Part shown: piece after piece, positions 42,671-55,106 of the stretch
How the letters are laid out: the number at the start of each line of letters is the position of its first letter
How positions within the stretch are numbered: the stretch's first letter is position 1
Source of the DNA: Daedaleopsis sinensis
Lineage: Eukaryota > Basidiomycota > Agaricomycetes > Polyporales > Polyporaceae
DNA: 64,000 nucleotides
Direction: 5' to 3'
Assembly: GCA_033807695.1 (NCBI GenBank)
Contig: CM066305.1
Coordinates: 3,038,001-3,102,000, forward strand
Translations under genes and position numbers: made by a program
The notes under the pieces: generated by a model
The model's database searches: none
What the model was told of the DNA's origin: nothing
Seen by the model: only the letters and a program-made list of their open reading frames with translations

Positions 42671-45600
42671 ATGTCCCAAAATCCCGACCAACGGCCGCCA
42701 CTGCCCTCCCTGTCTTCGCAGTCTTCGGCTACGGGCCATACTCTCACTGATCCCTTCGCTGACCGGCAGCGCGCAATTAACTTCTCGGAGCCCGCTTTTC
42801 CGACCCCAAACCAGAGTGTGACATCGTTTCCGAACGAGTTCGGCAACCTCGACCAGTACGATGACGAGGAGGACAAGCGGCTGCTGAACAGTGGGGATGG
42901 CATGCTGCACCCATACCCGTACGTACCGATCTTCTTGCCCAGCCAATACACTCCCGGCTAAGGTCAGGACGCGTAGCCCATACGATCCCAATTCGTACGG
43001 AGATCCCTACGGTGGCGGACGTCCTACATCCATCGCGTCGACCTCCTCTATGGGCGCAGAGTCCCAATGGAGACGCCGCCAGACCATCAAGCGCGGAGTG
43101 ACACGCAAGGTCAAGCTCACGAAGGGTAACTTCATCACTGAGTACCCTGTGCCATCTCCAGTGTTCAGCGCCATCGACCCCAAGTGGCAGAATAGCAACT
43201 CGACCGAGTTCTCGTAAGTCCGCAGTCGATCTCCCCGTGTGCCCCTCATACTGACCGAGTGGTGAAGGCACATGCGTTATACCGCTGCGACTTGCGACCC
43301 AGATGACTTCAGCGAGGCGACTGGCTACAGTCTGCGCACCAAGATGTACAATCGTCAGACGGAGCTGCTGATCGCGGTCACCTCCTACAACGAAGACAAG
43401 ACGCTGTACGCGCGTACTCTCCACGGCGTCATGCTCAACATCCGTGACATTTGCAAGACTAAGCAGTCCAAGTACTGGCGCCGGTCTGCGGAGGAGGGCA
43501 TTCCTGGCTGGCAGAGAATCACTGTCGCGCTCATTGTCGATGGTCTCGAGCCGATGGACAAGACAGTCCTAGACATTCTGGCCACTGTTGGCGTGTACCA
43601 GGACGGTGTGATGAAGAAGCAGGTTGACGGCAAGGATACCGTTGCTCACATATTCGAGGTAAAGTTAGAACAATCCGCGCCCGCTCCTGCCATCCTGACC
43701 TTCGATGCAGTACACGACTCAACTGTCCGTCGATGCCACGCCTCAGTTGGTCGTCCCGCATGGTGACGATGCCAACAACTTGGTACCCGTGCAGTTCATC
43801 CTGGTCATCAAGGCAAAGAACCAGAAGAAGATTAACTCCCACCGTTGGCTGTTCAATGCCATCGGCCGCATGCTAGAGGTATGCGAATGACATTCTGCCA
43901 CTCATAACCGATCCTGACTGGTGGGCAGCCTGAGATCTGTGTCCTTATCGATGCCGGCACGAAGCCCGGTCGCAAGTCCATTTACTATCTGTGGGAAGCG
44001 TTCTACAACGACCCTCATCTCGGTGGATGCTGTGGTGAAATTCATGCTATGATTGAGGGTGGCCGTAAGCTGCTCAACCCCCTGATCGCCGCACAAAACT
44101 TCGAGTATAAGATGTCCAACATCCTCGGTGTGTATTGTCTCAGAACTTGCTAAGTGTCAGCGCTCATGTCATTTCCGTCATTCTAGACAAACCGCTGGAG
44201 AGCAGTTTCGGATACGTGGCCGTGCTTCCCGGTGCCTTCTCAGCGTACCGGTTCCGCGCCATTCTGGGCCGGCCGCTTGAGCAGTACTTCCACGGAGACC
44301 ACTCTCTTGCGGATCGTCTCGGTCCCAAGGGTATTTACGGCATGAACATCTTCACGAAGAACATGTTCTTGGCTGAGGACCGTATCCTCTGTTTCGAATT
44401 GGTTGCGAAGGCAAATGACCAGTGGACGTTGACGTACGTCAAACCCAGCAAGGCTGAGACTGATGTGCCCGAGTCTGCTGCCGAGCTCATCGGTCAACGT
44501 CGGCGTTGGCTAAACGGTTCTTTCGCCGCGTCAGTGGTACGTACGACTTGACAGATTTTTTCACGAGCGCGCTCTGACCATTTTTGGATAGTATGCCATT
44601 GTGAACTTCTTCAAGTTGTACAAGTCTGGCCACGGCGTTATCCGCATGTTTTTCTTCCACATTCAAGCATTGGTAATGCACATCTCATGGCATGTCACAT
44701 TCAGAGGCTAACTGATACCTGGTAGTACAACGTGTTCACCTTGGTCTTCACTTGGTTCGCCCTGGCGAACATGTGGCTCACGTTCAGCATCATCATCGAC
44801 CTGCTACCCAGTCAAAACATCGTTATTTTCGGCACCGCTGCAATTGTAAGTCGACTAATACTGGCCACACAATTTACTAACAACCGTCATCATCTAGACT
44901 CACTGGGTCAATCTCGTCTTGAAGTGGATCTATCTCGCATTCCTCGCTTTGCAGGTATGTCTTCATGCGGCTGGTGCCACGATGACGTCAGACTGAACAC
45001 CCGCAGTTCGTGCTTGCGTTGGGTAACAGGCCAAAGGGTGAACGTTTGACTTACAACATCACATTATGGTGAGTTCCGAAGACCGTTTGCGACCCGCCCG
45101 ATCTAATCAAGAGTGCTCAGGGTCTATGGTATCCTTGCTGTGTACCTGCTAGTCTGTTCGTTCTGGTTGACGGCCATCGCCTTTAAGGTATGAGCAGCAT
45201 TGTTTATATTGTTAACCCAATCTTCTGACCCGTCGAGTTGTTCAGAGCATTCCTGATACGCTAAACAAACTCTCAGCTGGCGAGAAAGTCGAAGCGTTCT
45301 TCAAGCCTCCCATCGGCGCTCTGATTGCTGCTATCCTGTCAACCTTCGGCATCTGGCTGATAGCGTGCCTCCTCTACGTGCGTCTCCCACTCCTAGAGTT
45401 TAGCTCCAGCATCCTTACTTGAGCTCCCTAGCGTGACCCATGGCACCTTGCCTCTAGCATGTTCCAGTACCTCTGCTTGGCCCCCTCCTTCACCAACGTC
45501 CTCAACGTCTACGCCTTCTGCAACCTGCACGACGTGTCATGGGGTACCAAGGGCTCCGACAAGGCCGAGGCCCTCCCCTCCGTCTCATCCAAGAAGTCCA

Positions 45601-46072
45601 AGGACGCGGAGACCGCCGTCGTCGAGGACACGACACGCAACAAGGAGGACTTGGACGCCACGTTCAAGGAGACCGTCACGCGCGCGCTCACGAAACTCGA
45701 GACCAAGGAGGAGATCGAGAAGCCGACGATGGACGACGAGAACAAGACGTTCCGCACGCGCCTCGTCGCGTTCTGGATGCTCAGCAACGCGGGGCTCGTC
45801 GTCGCGATCCAGAGCCTGAACGGCCTCGGCTCGGGCAACGAGGAGGCCGACGAGGCGACGCTGCGCAACCGGCAGAACTTCTACTTCGCCGTCATCCTCT
45901 ACTCGACCTTCGGCCTCTCGCTCGTCAAGTTCTGTGGGGTGAGTGCTCGCGCATCGTCGTCGTCGTCCCGCTGTAACTGTCGCTCATCTACGTCTGTCGC
46001 GCTCTGCCGCACCGATAGGCACTCTGGTATTGGTTCAAGCGCAACCTCTTCCGCTGCTGCCGCCGGAACTAA
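42671..46072 (+). CDS. Chitin synthase (family 2 glycosyltransferase, class I-III type)
   Basis: Fourteen exons give 893 aa: 42671-42918, 42968-43213, 43268-43658, 43711-43878, 43929-44127, 44187-44536, 44592-44672, 44726-44845, 44898-44954, 45007-45068, 45121-45187, 45246-45377, 45432-45938 and 46019-46072. The enzyme polymerises UDP-GlcNAc into chitin at the plasma membrane. A hydrophilic, disordered N terminus precedes the catalytic domain: [33 protein letters not shown] (residues 357-365), [10 protein letters not shown] and the product-binding [11 protein letters not shown] (QRRRW at 521-525). At least six membrane segments follow, such as [18 protein letters not shown] and [20 protein letters not shown] charged insert ([20 protein letters not shown]) and a short basic tail, [12 protein letters not shown], complete it. 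There is no myosin or cytochrome b5 domain. Length and motif order fit a full-length gene. Confidence 0.96.
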
Positions 46073-46956
46073 GGACCCACACTCGTGCGTGTGGTTGCCT
46101 CAGGGCGGGCCTCTGCCTAGCGGAGGCGTGGTGCGCGCGTGCTGCTGGCCGCCGCCGCCGCCGCCGCCGTCGTCGTCGTCTTTGTACATTTGCATATCGC
46201 TCTCTATCCCCACACGCGGATCACCGCGGACATTCACATTCACATCCCTCCCGTCTTCTCGTGCACGCTTTGCCACGGACCCTCTCCTTGCCCTTATGCC
46301 TTCCACGATAATTCCACTCTTCATGTGCTCTTGTTATGAATTCATTGTCACGCGGCTAGTTACCTATTTTCGTCCGGATGCTTGTAGCACCGCGCACGGC
46401 TGGTACCAGCTGGGACCTCTCTCTGACACGGAAATTGCGTTCGTCAGCTCAAACAGAATCCAGTTATGTCTGGAAACACTCCCTCTTTTGCCGTCTTCAA
46501 GAAGTCAATTAGAGCCGAGTGCCAGATCGATAGAAATAAGATCGTCAATCCTGGATGTGCGCATGCGACCATCGTTAAGATATATATATATCGATGTCTT
46601 CATTCGACGGAATCATACAGATATGATATGTAGCTGTAGACACGAGGAACCACGCCTCGGGTCATTCTGGGTGAAGGATACAAATGCCCTCGGCACTACG
46701 GAGTCGTGGCAGTCGTGACAGCAAAACAAAACAAGGACGATGGGAGCGGCGAGACGACAGACAAGAGACACAGGGGAGACACGGCAAGAAACGAAGCGCG
46801 ACAGTGTCGGACGTATACCGTATACCGTACACGGAGGCAATATGGTCGTACAGAACAAAGATCGCCACTCCCACTGCCCATCGCGCCCTAAAAGACGGGA
46901 CATGGGACGATAATACGGACTGTGGGGGGCACTACTACTACTAGGGGCGGGCCCGC
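46073..46956. other. Convergent intergenic region (3' sides of chitin synthase and Spo12-like gene)
   Basis: Contains trinucleotide runs (GCCGCCGCCG then GTCGTCGTC) near 46148-46180. No gene is seen; long frames across it are shadows. Confidence 0.6.
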
Positions 46957-47502
46957 TCAGAACGGGTTCTCGTCCTCGTCCGTCTTGCCAGCCGCCGAGG
47001 GCTCGGACGACGGCTGCGGCGTGCTCTCCTCCGAGTCCGACTCGGAGCTCGCGTCCTTCTGCTGCCCAAAGAGCGACGGCATCGGCTTCGACACGCCCCT
47101 GCAGGTGCATCAGCGCGCGTTCACAACACACGCGTACGCATACGTACTTTGCAAAGTGCTTCTTCTTGGTCGCGTTCAGCTTCTGGCTGCACGGCGTCAT
47201 CATGTTGTCCGTCGGGGACACGTACGTCGGGTTGCTGGGGCGCAGCCGGCGCTCAGCTGCGGTTCGTGCGCGGAGAAGGAGAGGGAGGCAGACGGGGCGG
47301 ACGCGTGCACTCACTGGGTCTTTGCGAACTTCTTCGCGAGCAGGGCCTTCGCGCCCATGCCCGGGGCCTGGCTGTACAGCCCATTCGTGGCGTTCCCGAG
47401 AGGTGCTTGGGGTACGACGACGTGTGCCGCCTGCCCGGGGTTGTGCATGGGTTGGATGGGTGTGCCGAGGGGGGTCTCGCTGGGCGTGGTGGTCGTAGAC
47501 AT
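46957..47502 (-). CDS. Spo12-family protein (putative mitotic-exit regulator)
   Basis: Three exons, 47315-47502, 47148-47234 and 46957-47098, give 138 aa. The start is the ATG at 47502; frames open further upstream only by non-ATG codons. The middle exon has the short conserved segment NMMTPCSQKLNATKKKHFAK, which resembles the Spo12 core (a Pro-directed phosphosite followed by a KLN and basic helix). Around it the protein is disordered: Thr/Pro-rich N terminus, and an acidic Ser/Glu-rich C terminus ending DEDENPF. Known Spo12 proteins are small nuclear or nucleolar regulators of mitotic exit in yeasts. The assignment rests on ~20 residues. Confidence 0.7.
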
Positions 47503-48411
47503 CGCGGGGGTGGGGATGCTTTGCGGGGGGCGGTTGACTAGGAGATGGACGGGTTTGGAGGGTGTGGGGAGCACGGAGGGGATGGGCAGGAAGTGGTTGT
47601 GAAGGAAGAGGCGGGTGGCGGGTGCGAGTCGAACTTGCGCTCAAGTTGGAGTTGCAGGTTCGGTTTGCCACGCGCCCCGCGCGCCTTCAAAATGAACATC
47701 ACGTGCCACGCGCTCGTGTTATGCCATGGAGCACGTGGTCGCGTTGATAGGCGTCTATCCTGTGACTCGGGCCCCAAATTAAGAATTGCTCGTCGAGAGT
47801 ACCTTGACTGGATACCTCTACCATGCCCCCCTTGAACAGCTCGTGAGGTATAAGCTAGTAATATGGGGCATCTGGTATGAACATAGGGCGCAATACTGAA
47901 CGGGTAAGTCTGATTCGGACTCCGAGTCGCTCTGCTACTAATGAAAAACGACATTGTGCTCATCTTCACTGAGATACTGGTGACACAGCGACGCAGAATT
48001 TGAAAGGTAAGCTAGTCGGTAGAGCCACTGGGTTCTGCATACAGTATGTGGGAGACTGAGATCCCGAAGTGAGAGGGAGCCAAAATTACCACCTCCTCTT
48101 CCCGCAGCATCACAGGTCGACATCAAGATGTGCCAGCCCTTCTCATCCCAATTGAAAGCCCAGCGACGATCGCACACTTATGACAAGGTCTCTCAGCCCA
48201 CGCGATGGGCCCGAGCCAGTGTTGCGGAGACTTTGTCGCCCTCCCCGTCCCGAACGTCCCCGAACGCCCGTCAGAAAAGCTCTAGTTCAGCCTCTGCGTT
48301 CTAACCTTGCTTCCCCTTTGATGCAACAGCGACCGGCTTTCAACTTTGATACGACACTGGCATGTTTCTCTCACCGGTGAGTGTCTAGCCATGGCCTTTA
48401 TGCAAGTTTCT

Positions 48412-49043
48412 ATGCCGTTCAAACTGCACATTTAATTTTACCTAACCCACACGGATAAGTTCAATCCCACACGCAAAAGTATAATCCCACACGGCCAATT
48501 TTAATCCCACACGGAAAGTACAATTTACCCCACGGGGCGCTTAATGGGCTTACACTAGCAAACTCAGTAAGCGCTGGAACCATTTCTGGTAAGAGACTGT
48601 AAGCGCCTACCAGCCATCCAGCGCTAGTCCGAAAGCAGACGTTCGGAATATGTTCTGCTTCTTCTTATCCATGTCAGAAGAGCACAAATTGTCCTAAAAC
48701 ACTCTTAGATTATGCTATAGTACTTCGGTTTTACTAATACGTTAGAACTTCAACAGTACTGTTATTACTACGGATGTTTATGCTCGAAGAAGATGCCTAA
48801 TACGGTGTGTCTAGCATTCTACTGCAGCCCAGCAATGTTCAGGCACCCAAAGTAGCCATAAAGCAGCCTTCCATGCATAAATAAGAGCCAGTCTCGCCCG
48901 AACATATGGAAAACATTCCGTTCTAGACAAGATGTTGGGCAGGCGCTTCTGACTTCATCAGTTCTCAGTTGAAGCGCCCGGGGGTAAGCGCCCCGTGGGC
49001 CGTGTGGGATTAATAAGAATTAAATGTGCAGTTTGAACGGCAT
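48412..49043. mobile_element. 632-bp MITE with 8-bp target duplication
   Basis: The ends are perfect 26-bp inverted repeats beginning ATGCCGTTCAAACTGCACAT, with similarity continuing to about 44 bp (both reach CCCACACGG). An 8-bp direct repeat, AAGTTTCT, flanks it at 48404-48411 and 49044-49051. No coding capacity. The 8-bp duplication suits hAT-type mobilisation, but the superfamily is not certain. Confidence 0.93.
48443..48536. repeat. Subterminal repeat of the MITE, ~20-bp spacing
   Basis: TAACCCACACGG, CAATCCCACACGC, TAATCCCACACGG, TAATCCCACACGG and TTACCCCACGGGG occur in a row. The complement, CCGTGTGGGATTA, occurs near the other end at about 49000. Confidence 0.85.
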
Positions 49044-52000
49044 AAGTTTCTGGCGCGCTGGGAGGGGCGCAGCAGCTGAGGATCTCGTAATAGGTCACCC
49101 CATATTCCGCACACATGTGCTACTAGCCCCACTAGAGGCGCGAAGTTATGCGTAACTTCTCGTGAAGTTCGGACCCGGATCCGCCGTTACCAGGCGTCCA
49201 CCGCGTCTCTGTACCCCTTCCTCATAACACCATGCAGTTCGGACCAGCCCAAATCAAAGATTGCATCGTGTTCTTATCCGCAGACCACTCTATGGCCGTC
49301 ACCCGTTAGCTAGTGCGACGGTATCGCTTGTGGCTGCTCACGACCTTCCTCCGGGTATGTCGTCTACTGCTCCTGAAGCGAAACACGCTGTGAGTACCCA
49401 CGTCCTCGAGATAAGGACCGCCTCGATGACCACACCCCACCACCGACCAGAGCTAGAGTGACATACGAGGGTCTAACTCAGACACCGACGTCTCTTCCCT
49501 GCAGCGTGTCCATCCTCTCTGGATGCCGGACACCCGTTACGGGCGCGGCGTCGCGGAGGAGTCCGTGTGCGGCTCGACATCTGCTTATGTCCGTCATCCT
49601 TGCCCGCCCTCCCCGGGCCCCATTAGCAGCCCTGCTACCTAATACCCAACCTTCCGACACGTGCCCTGGGCCACCCAAACGTGCGGCCTTCTTCGCCTTC
49701 CCAGCGATCATCGAGCATTATGCCCAAGGGCGGGGAACGGTGAACGGTGAACGGTGACGGTGCTCGGTCGACGGCCCACATCGCGAGCGCGGCGGACAAC
49801 GTGCGCGCGCGCACGGCCGCGCACACGCCGCCGAGTACGACATTGATCCCCAGGCCCATGTGCACGCCCGCCTTATCTGTGACAGCCCGCGACTGCAGGA
49901 CGCCGAAGGACCCGGAGATGCGATGGTGGCTTGGGCGAGCGGACGGAGATGGAGATGGAGATGTGGCCTCGAGCTCGAGCGGAACCTTGCTGGGCGTATC
50001 GCGCGCCCCGAGGTCCGGACGTTCGACGTTCAACGTTCAATGAGTGCGCATATGCATATGAAGAGCAAGTCCGAGGCACCATGGGTACTGGCACTGGGCT
50101 GCGGCACCGTCGTCGTCATCGCACGACCTCCCCGGCGGACACAGTCACGGTCTGACTACCCTCGGCCTCTCGCCTGATCCGTTAGCCTGCGCTGAGGTGC
50201 TCCCCGCGGCAGCCGCCCGAGGTCCGTTCAACAGCGTTCGACTCCCAGGCGCGTCGCGCTTTGAGTTTGGGTTGCGGTACCTTTTGCTGGAGCCTGCAGA
50301 ACGCGCCGGCGTCGGATCCACGACGTCGACACAAATAGCCCCGCCCTCGCCCGAGAGCGTGTCATCTGCAGCCGCATTCTTATCCTTATCCTTGGCCTCC
50401 GTCCGAGTCCCGGCGTGAACAATGCACAGTGCACACCGCGGCGGCGGCTCGCAGGCTGAAGCTGAAGGCACTAGTCCTCCCACCGACCTCGGCCTCGACG
50501 TCGCTCCCGCCGCGGAACTCGTCCGGCCGGCTACACACACTGGGAGCTGGAACGCGTTCCCCGGCATGATCAGCCCGCCGCTCTGAGAGCTCTACGTAGA
50601 GGAGGACCTGCCCATGTCACTAGTGTCAAGATCGATGCATGATGCTCGCGACGCGCGCGCGGCAGCTCCCGACAAGGGTTTAGGTTTAGAGGTGTACTGT
50701 GGTGAGGTGAGTCGTGACTCTGCGCATGCATATGCGCCGGCCGCTCTGGCACAGACTTGGTCCGACGCCGTCGACGCCTCCGCCCCCAATGCCCATGCAC
50801 ATACCGGACTCGGTGCTCGCCGTCTGTGTTTAGGAACTCTCCTTCGAATTCCTCTACTTGCTCAATCTGCTGCCTGTTCGTCCGGACCTGCTTGAACTGC
50901 GAGTCACGAATTAGGCTTAAGTACTACAGCTAGCGACTCGCGACTCAATCGCGTCGCGCTCTGCGCCCCCCATCGGAACGTCCACGAGAACGTAAGTAGT
51001 TTCTGTGGTGCCTGTGCTTTCAACAGCTTCTAACCTCTCGACGAGTACCGACTGGCCCAACCCGGCCTAGCACATACTTGTGATGACGACCCGTGCGCAC
51101 CAAGTACTCAGGTGCCTGGCACGAACAGGTCTAATTGCGTCCCGCCAATTGAAGGTACCCTTAAATGACATTGATTCTGAATATTGAACTTGCTAGTGCC
51201 CGTGGGCGCGGCCGGCCATGGCGGGCAAGGGCGGGCACGATCCGGGAATCACACCGTGGTACCACCCGCATGGATCCCAACCGTAACGTTAACTGTAAAT
51301 CTAGCTGCTTCTGCATATGTACTGCGTGCGCCGTGTAGGCACAATTGCAGTGTGCGACCGTATACGTATGTACATGGCAATCCAGAGCTAGCCTGTCGAC
51401 GTCGATGGAGCCAGCCCACCGCGCTCCCTCCCACAATTGTTGGGCCCGGGATCCAGACTTCAGCTCGGGCCTCGCACGAGTGGGCGAGTGGCGAGGAGAG
51501 GTACGGGTACGTCCGAACTCGACCCCTCTCGAGCACCCGCCACTTAGGCCACAGGACGCACCAGGACCCCCGCTTCGCTTCGCCCGCGCCGGATGGTGGA
51601 TCGTCGACGCCGGATATGCAGCGAGGATCGTCCGCACGCCGCCGCACGAGCTCGTGAGCGGCCGTCATTTATCCACATCGTCGTCGTCGTCCACTAGTCA
51701 CTGTCCACTGTCCAGGCACACCCCGGGGCCGCGGACAGGGACAGGGACTCTGTGCATAACGGCGGGCACCAAGCCATCTACAGCTTGAGGCTAAGTCTAA
51801 GTCTGAGTATGAACACGCACGCACACACGCACGCACGCGTTCTAGCCGCTTCCTTCTATCCGCTTCCTAGCACCACCATCATCATCATCGTCGCGCATGA
51901 CAATGACGATGACGCGCCTGTCCAGAATCCAGATCCGCGGGAGAAGTTAGGATGCGGACGGCCGGGATGCGAAGTCGAACGAACGGATGGTGCGGAGGCG

Positions 52001-54192
52001 AACGGATAGTGGGGGTGCGGTGCGGGGTGCGTCTCTGCGCGCGCGTTGTCTGCCAGCCTCCAGCCTCAGGCCTCAGACCACCGACGGCGTACGCAAGCCT
52101 GCGCGACGTCGAGCCACTCAACGTCGAGCGAGCCTACGCACGCCGCCGTCTGCAGCCTGCGCCGATGCACTGTGCAGCCACTCACATTACATGCGCACGT
52201 TCACGTTACATGCGGCAAGTACTGGTAACGACACTGCACCCCAGAATCGCAGAATCGCAGCCTCGAGGCGCGGGCCGGGACGCGGACTGCTTCCGCGCAG
52301 CGCGGAGGGGCAAGGGCGTCCGGCTAGCACCTTCCAGATTCGAGAACCTTAAGACGGGGACTCAGACTAGTACTGAGAGGAGGCCCAGAGGAAGCAGATC
52401 GAGATACGCGACGGCGATATGTGGGGGCCCGGGGATACAGCGGCCGTTCGTCGTCCGTGGACCGTCGTGCTCTCGTGAGTCTCCCACACCGAGCCCGAGG
52501 GCGGGCGGATGATACGCGCGCGCTTGAGCGCGAGAACGGGAACGAGAACGAGATCAGGAGTCTGGGACTGGGACAGCTGGCTTCTTGAGCTTGCTTCGTC
52601 GAATTCGAAGGAGTTCCGCGGGTGTCGATGGCGTTCTGTGGTCTGTGGTCTGTGGTCTGGGTGGCGGCCGCGGCCTTGGCCTGCGATGACGCGCTTGTCA
52701 GTGTTATTGCGAGATGGACATCCTGCGCGCGGTGCGATGAAGTTTGGAGTTTGAACCATGTCATTGACAGAGTCGCGGTCCGCTTCGACGCGTGTGTATG
52801 TTGCGTGTTCGATGCTGTTCAATCGCGCCTCCGACTTGCAATTGCAGATCAATCGCAATTGCGAGACACATCAAGCGTTGTCTCGAGCGCGGCGGGCTTC
52901 CTGTTTATGCATGTGTGAGCGCGTGTGCGTCTGGCGGGTCCGTCGAGGCTTGATCAAGACTGCAGTAAAACATCGACAAAGCTGGCAGTGGGGAGTCGTC
53001 GGAATGATTTGTTCCAGTTTGTTCCCGGCCGAGTCCCGACGAGCCATCACCCGTGCGGGCGTCTGCATTTCCACTCCGAGGCGGGCAGATGGGAAAGATG
53101 GAGGCTGATATTAGTCTGGTACGACCGCCCCGGCCGGATTGCTGGCATTGTAATAGCGGGCATAGCGTCCGCCGTGCGCATCCGTGGTCATGGCAAAGTC
53201 TTGTTGGTGTGATTGTTCGGTATGATGTTTTTGTTGTGTATATGCAGGGCGCGGGTGTTGTCGTCTGTGTCAGACGACGGCGTCGTAATATGAGCGTTGG
53301 CATCGTCCGTTCTGCAGATCCGATATGAGAACTTGGACGTTTGGTACGACTGAGGTTAGTTCGTCGAATTGCGTATTGTGGGTGGTTGTGAGCGCCGCGT
53401 GCGAGCGGTTCGGAGCGATTCCGGACGATAGGACGAACACGTTGCGTTGCGACAGGTTGCGACGGGTTCAGTCGTGGCTGGGAGATCAGTTCACGCGGGC
53501 TGCTAGCCGCGATGAGACTGTGGGCGTCGCGCAGAACGTTCGCTGCGAGGCTCTGCGAGGGGCATGTCAGGGCATGTCCTGGGACTACTTGAGCCTTGAG
53601 ATGGTCTAGATGTGGGGGCGCGTTCGATCGAAGAAGATGGCGGGGAAGACTCAGGAGATGGACGATCAGCGGGGCAAGACATTTGTCGAGGACACCATTT
53701 GCTGATGTCGGGTGGGGGAGAGGCACAGAGGTTGGAACGTCGGCTTACCGGAGAGGGCGGAGCGGATTTTTGCAGTTTCGATTGCCGAGAGGGGCGGTGG
53801 GGCAGAGCTGGAGATGTCAGGTCTGTGTCAAGAGCAGACGGCGAAGGGGACATCAATGCATCAGGCGACCTGAGGGGGCCAGGTGGACGATGGGGAAGAC
53901 GAAGAGAGACGTAAGGAGCGCTGAGGGGGAGAAGAGAGGAGGAGGAGGTGGGAGAGGGGGAGAGATGCAGCAGCGTGGCAGGAGCCGCGTGGGTGGCCGG
54001 GCCAGGAGGCGGGTTAAAAGGCTAAACGAAACCGTTGCAGAGGCCGCGACCCAGCCCCGGACTCGGACTCGGACGCACCGGACACATCAACGCGAGTGGC
54101 AACCGCAATATTATAACTCTCCCTGGCCCCTCCCTCTCCTGCTCACTCCTCCCCCTCCTCCCCCTCCCCCGCCACTCGTCGTCCCCCGCATC

Positions 54193-55106
54193 ATGCCAGG
54201 CAACATCCTCAACAAACGCAAGATCGCAGTCCTTGGTTCCCGCTCAGTCGGTGAGTCCCCGCCACCCCTCTCACCGCGCACGCGCCCGCTCACGGTCCGC
54301 CCTGCCTCTCCGTCCCGGCCCCTCCACGCCCCCAGGGAAATCGTCGCTCGTCATTCAGTTCATCGAGAACCACTTCGTCGAGTCCTACTATCCCACCATC
54401 GAGTCCGTCTTCACCAAGACCGTCAACTACAAGGGCGTGGACTACGACTGTGACATCATCGATACTGCCGGCCAGGTACGTTTCTCACCGCCCAGTCCCC
54501 TCCCCTCCATCCACTCATACCCCCCTGCTAGGATGAATACACGATCCTCAACTCCAAGCATGCAATAGGCATCCACGGCTATGTCCTCGTCTACTCCGTA
54601 ACCAACCAGAAGTCCTTCGACATGGTCCAGGTCGTGTACGACAAGATCATCAACTTCTGCGGCATGAACTCCATCCCCTGTGTAATCGTCGGCTCGAAGA
54701 TCGACTTGAAACCCAGGTAAGCACCACCCGCGATTACCCCACCTCCGCGCTCGCTCGCCTCCCGCCTCTGTCGTACCTTTTGGTGCCGTCATCGCGCTCG
54801 ACCCGTTCGCCCACACCTCGCTTTCCTCACAGACCGTCCAGACAGGTGCAACCACAACAGGCCGAGAAGCTAGCCACCGAACTCGACGCCGCGCATATAG
54901 AGACTAGCGCGAAAGAGAACCTCAACGTCGGTGCGTCCTTTGTCCCGTCCATCACTCCATTCCGACTCCCGTCCGTGCTCCGGCCCCAGCTGACGCGCAT
55001 ACACCCACCCTTAGCGAAAGTGTTCGAGCTGTGCCTCGCCGAGATTGAGAAGCGGCAGCCGAGCAACAAGCAGGAGCCGACGTCCTCCTCATGTACCGTC
55101 ATGTGA
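54193..55106 (+). CDS. rhb1: Rheb small GTPase
   Basis: Five exons, 54193-54250, 54336-54475, 54532-54716, 54833-54930 and 55015-55106, give 190 aa, the usual length for Rheb. G1 is GSRSVGKSS (residues 15-23), where Rheb has an Arg in place of the second Ras Gly. The effector region is YYPTIESVFTK, G3 is DTAGQDEYTIL, G4 is GSKIDL (S-K-x-D) and G5 is ETSAKEN. It ends in a CTVM farnesylation box. Rheb binds GTP on endomembranes and activates TOR complex 1; it is inhibited by the TSC1/TSC2 GAP. The first intron splits the P-loop codon for Gly. The upstream ~80 bp are CT-rich. All junctions are canonical GT-AG. Confidence 0.97.

Larger units (their letters stand above)
47503..54192. other. 6.7-kb gene-poor region
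   Basis: No frame with a recognisable domain or coherent splicing was found. Minus-strand frames such as 52905-53726 and 49635-50033 begin without ATG or lack domains. It holds a 632-bp MITE (48412-49043), subtelomere-like GC-rich simple sequence, and one copy of a dispersed CATTGAACGTTGAACGTCGA motif (complement of about 50018-50040). Confidence 0.5.

Noticed and set aside
47610..47660. Possible tRNA T-loop-like string GTGCGAGTCGAACTTGCG
   Set aside because: No acceptor stem, anticodon arm or A/B box arrangement could be fitted around it.
46613..47671. 352-codon minus-strand open frame overlapping the Spo12-like gene
   Set aside because: It is a shadow frame: the spliced Spo12-like model in another frame explains the conserved segment, and this frame has no domain.
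52905..53726. 273-codon minus-strand open frame upstream of Rheb
   Set aside because: Its 5' end is a GTG, composition is like the surrounding GC-rich spacer, and no domain or splice pattern is visible.
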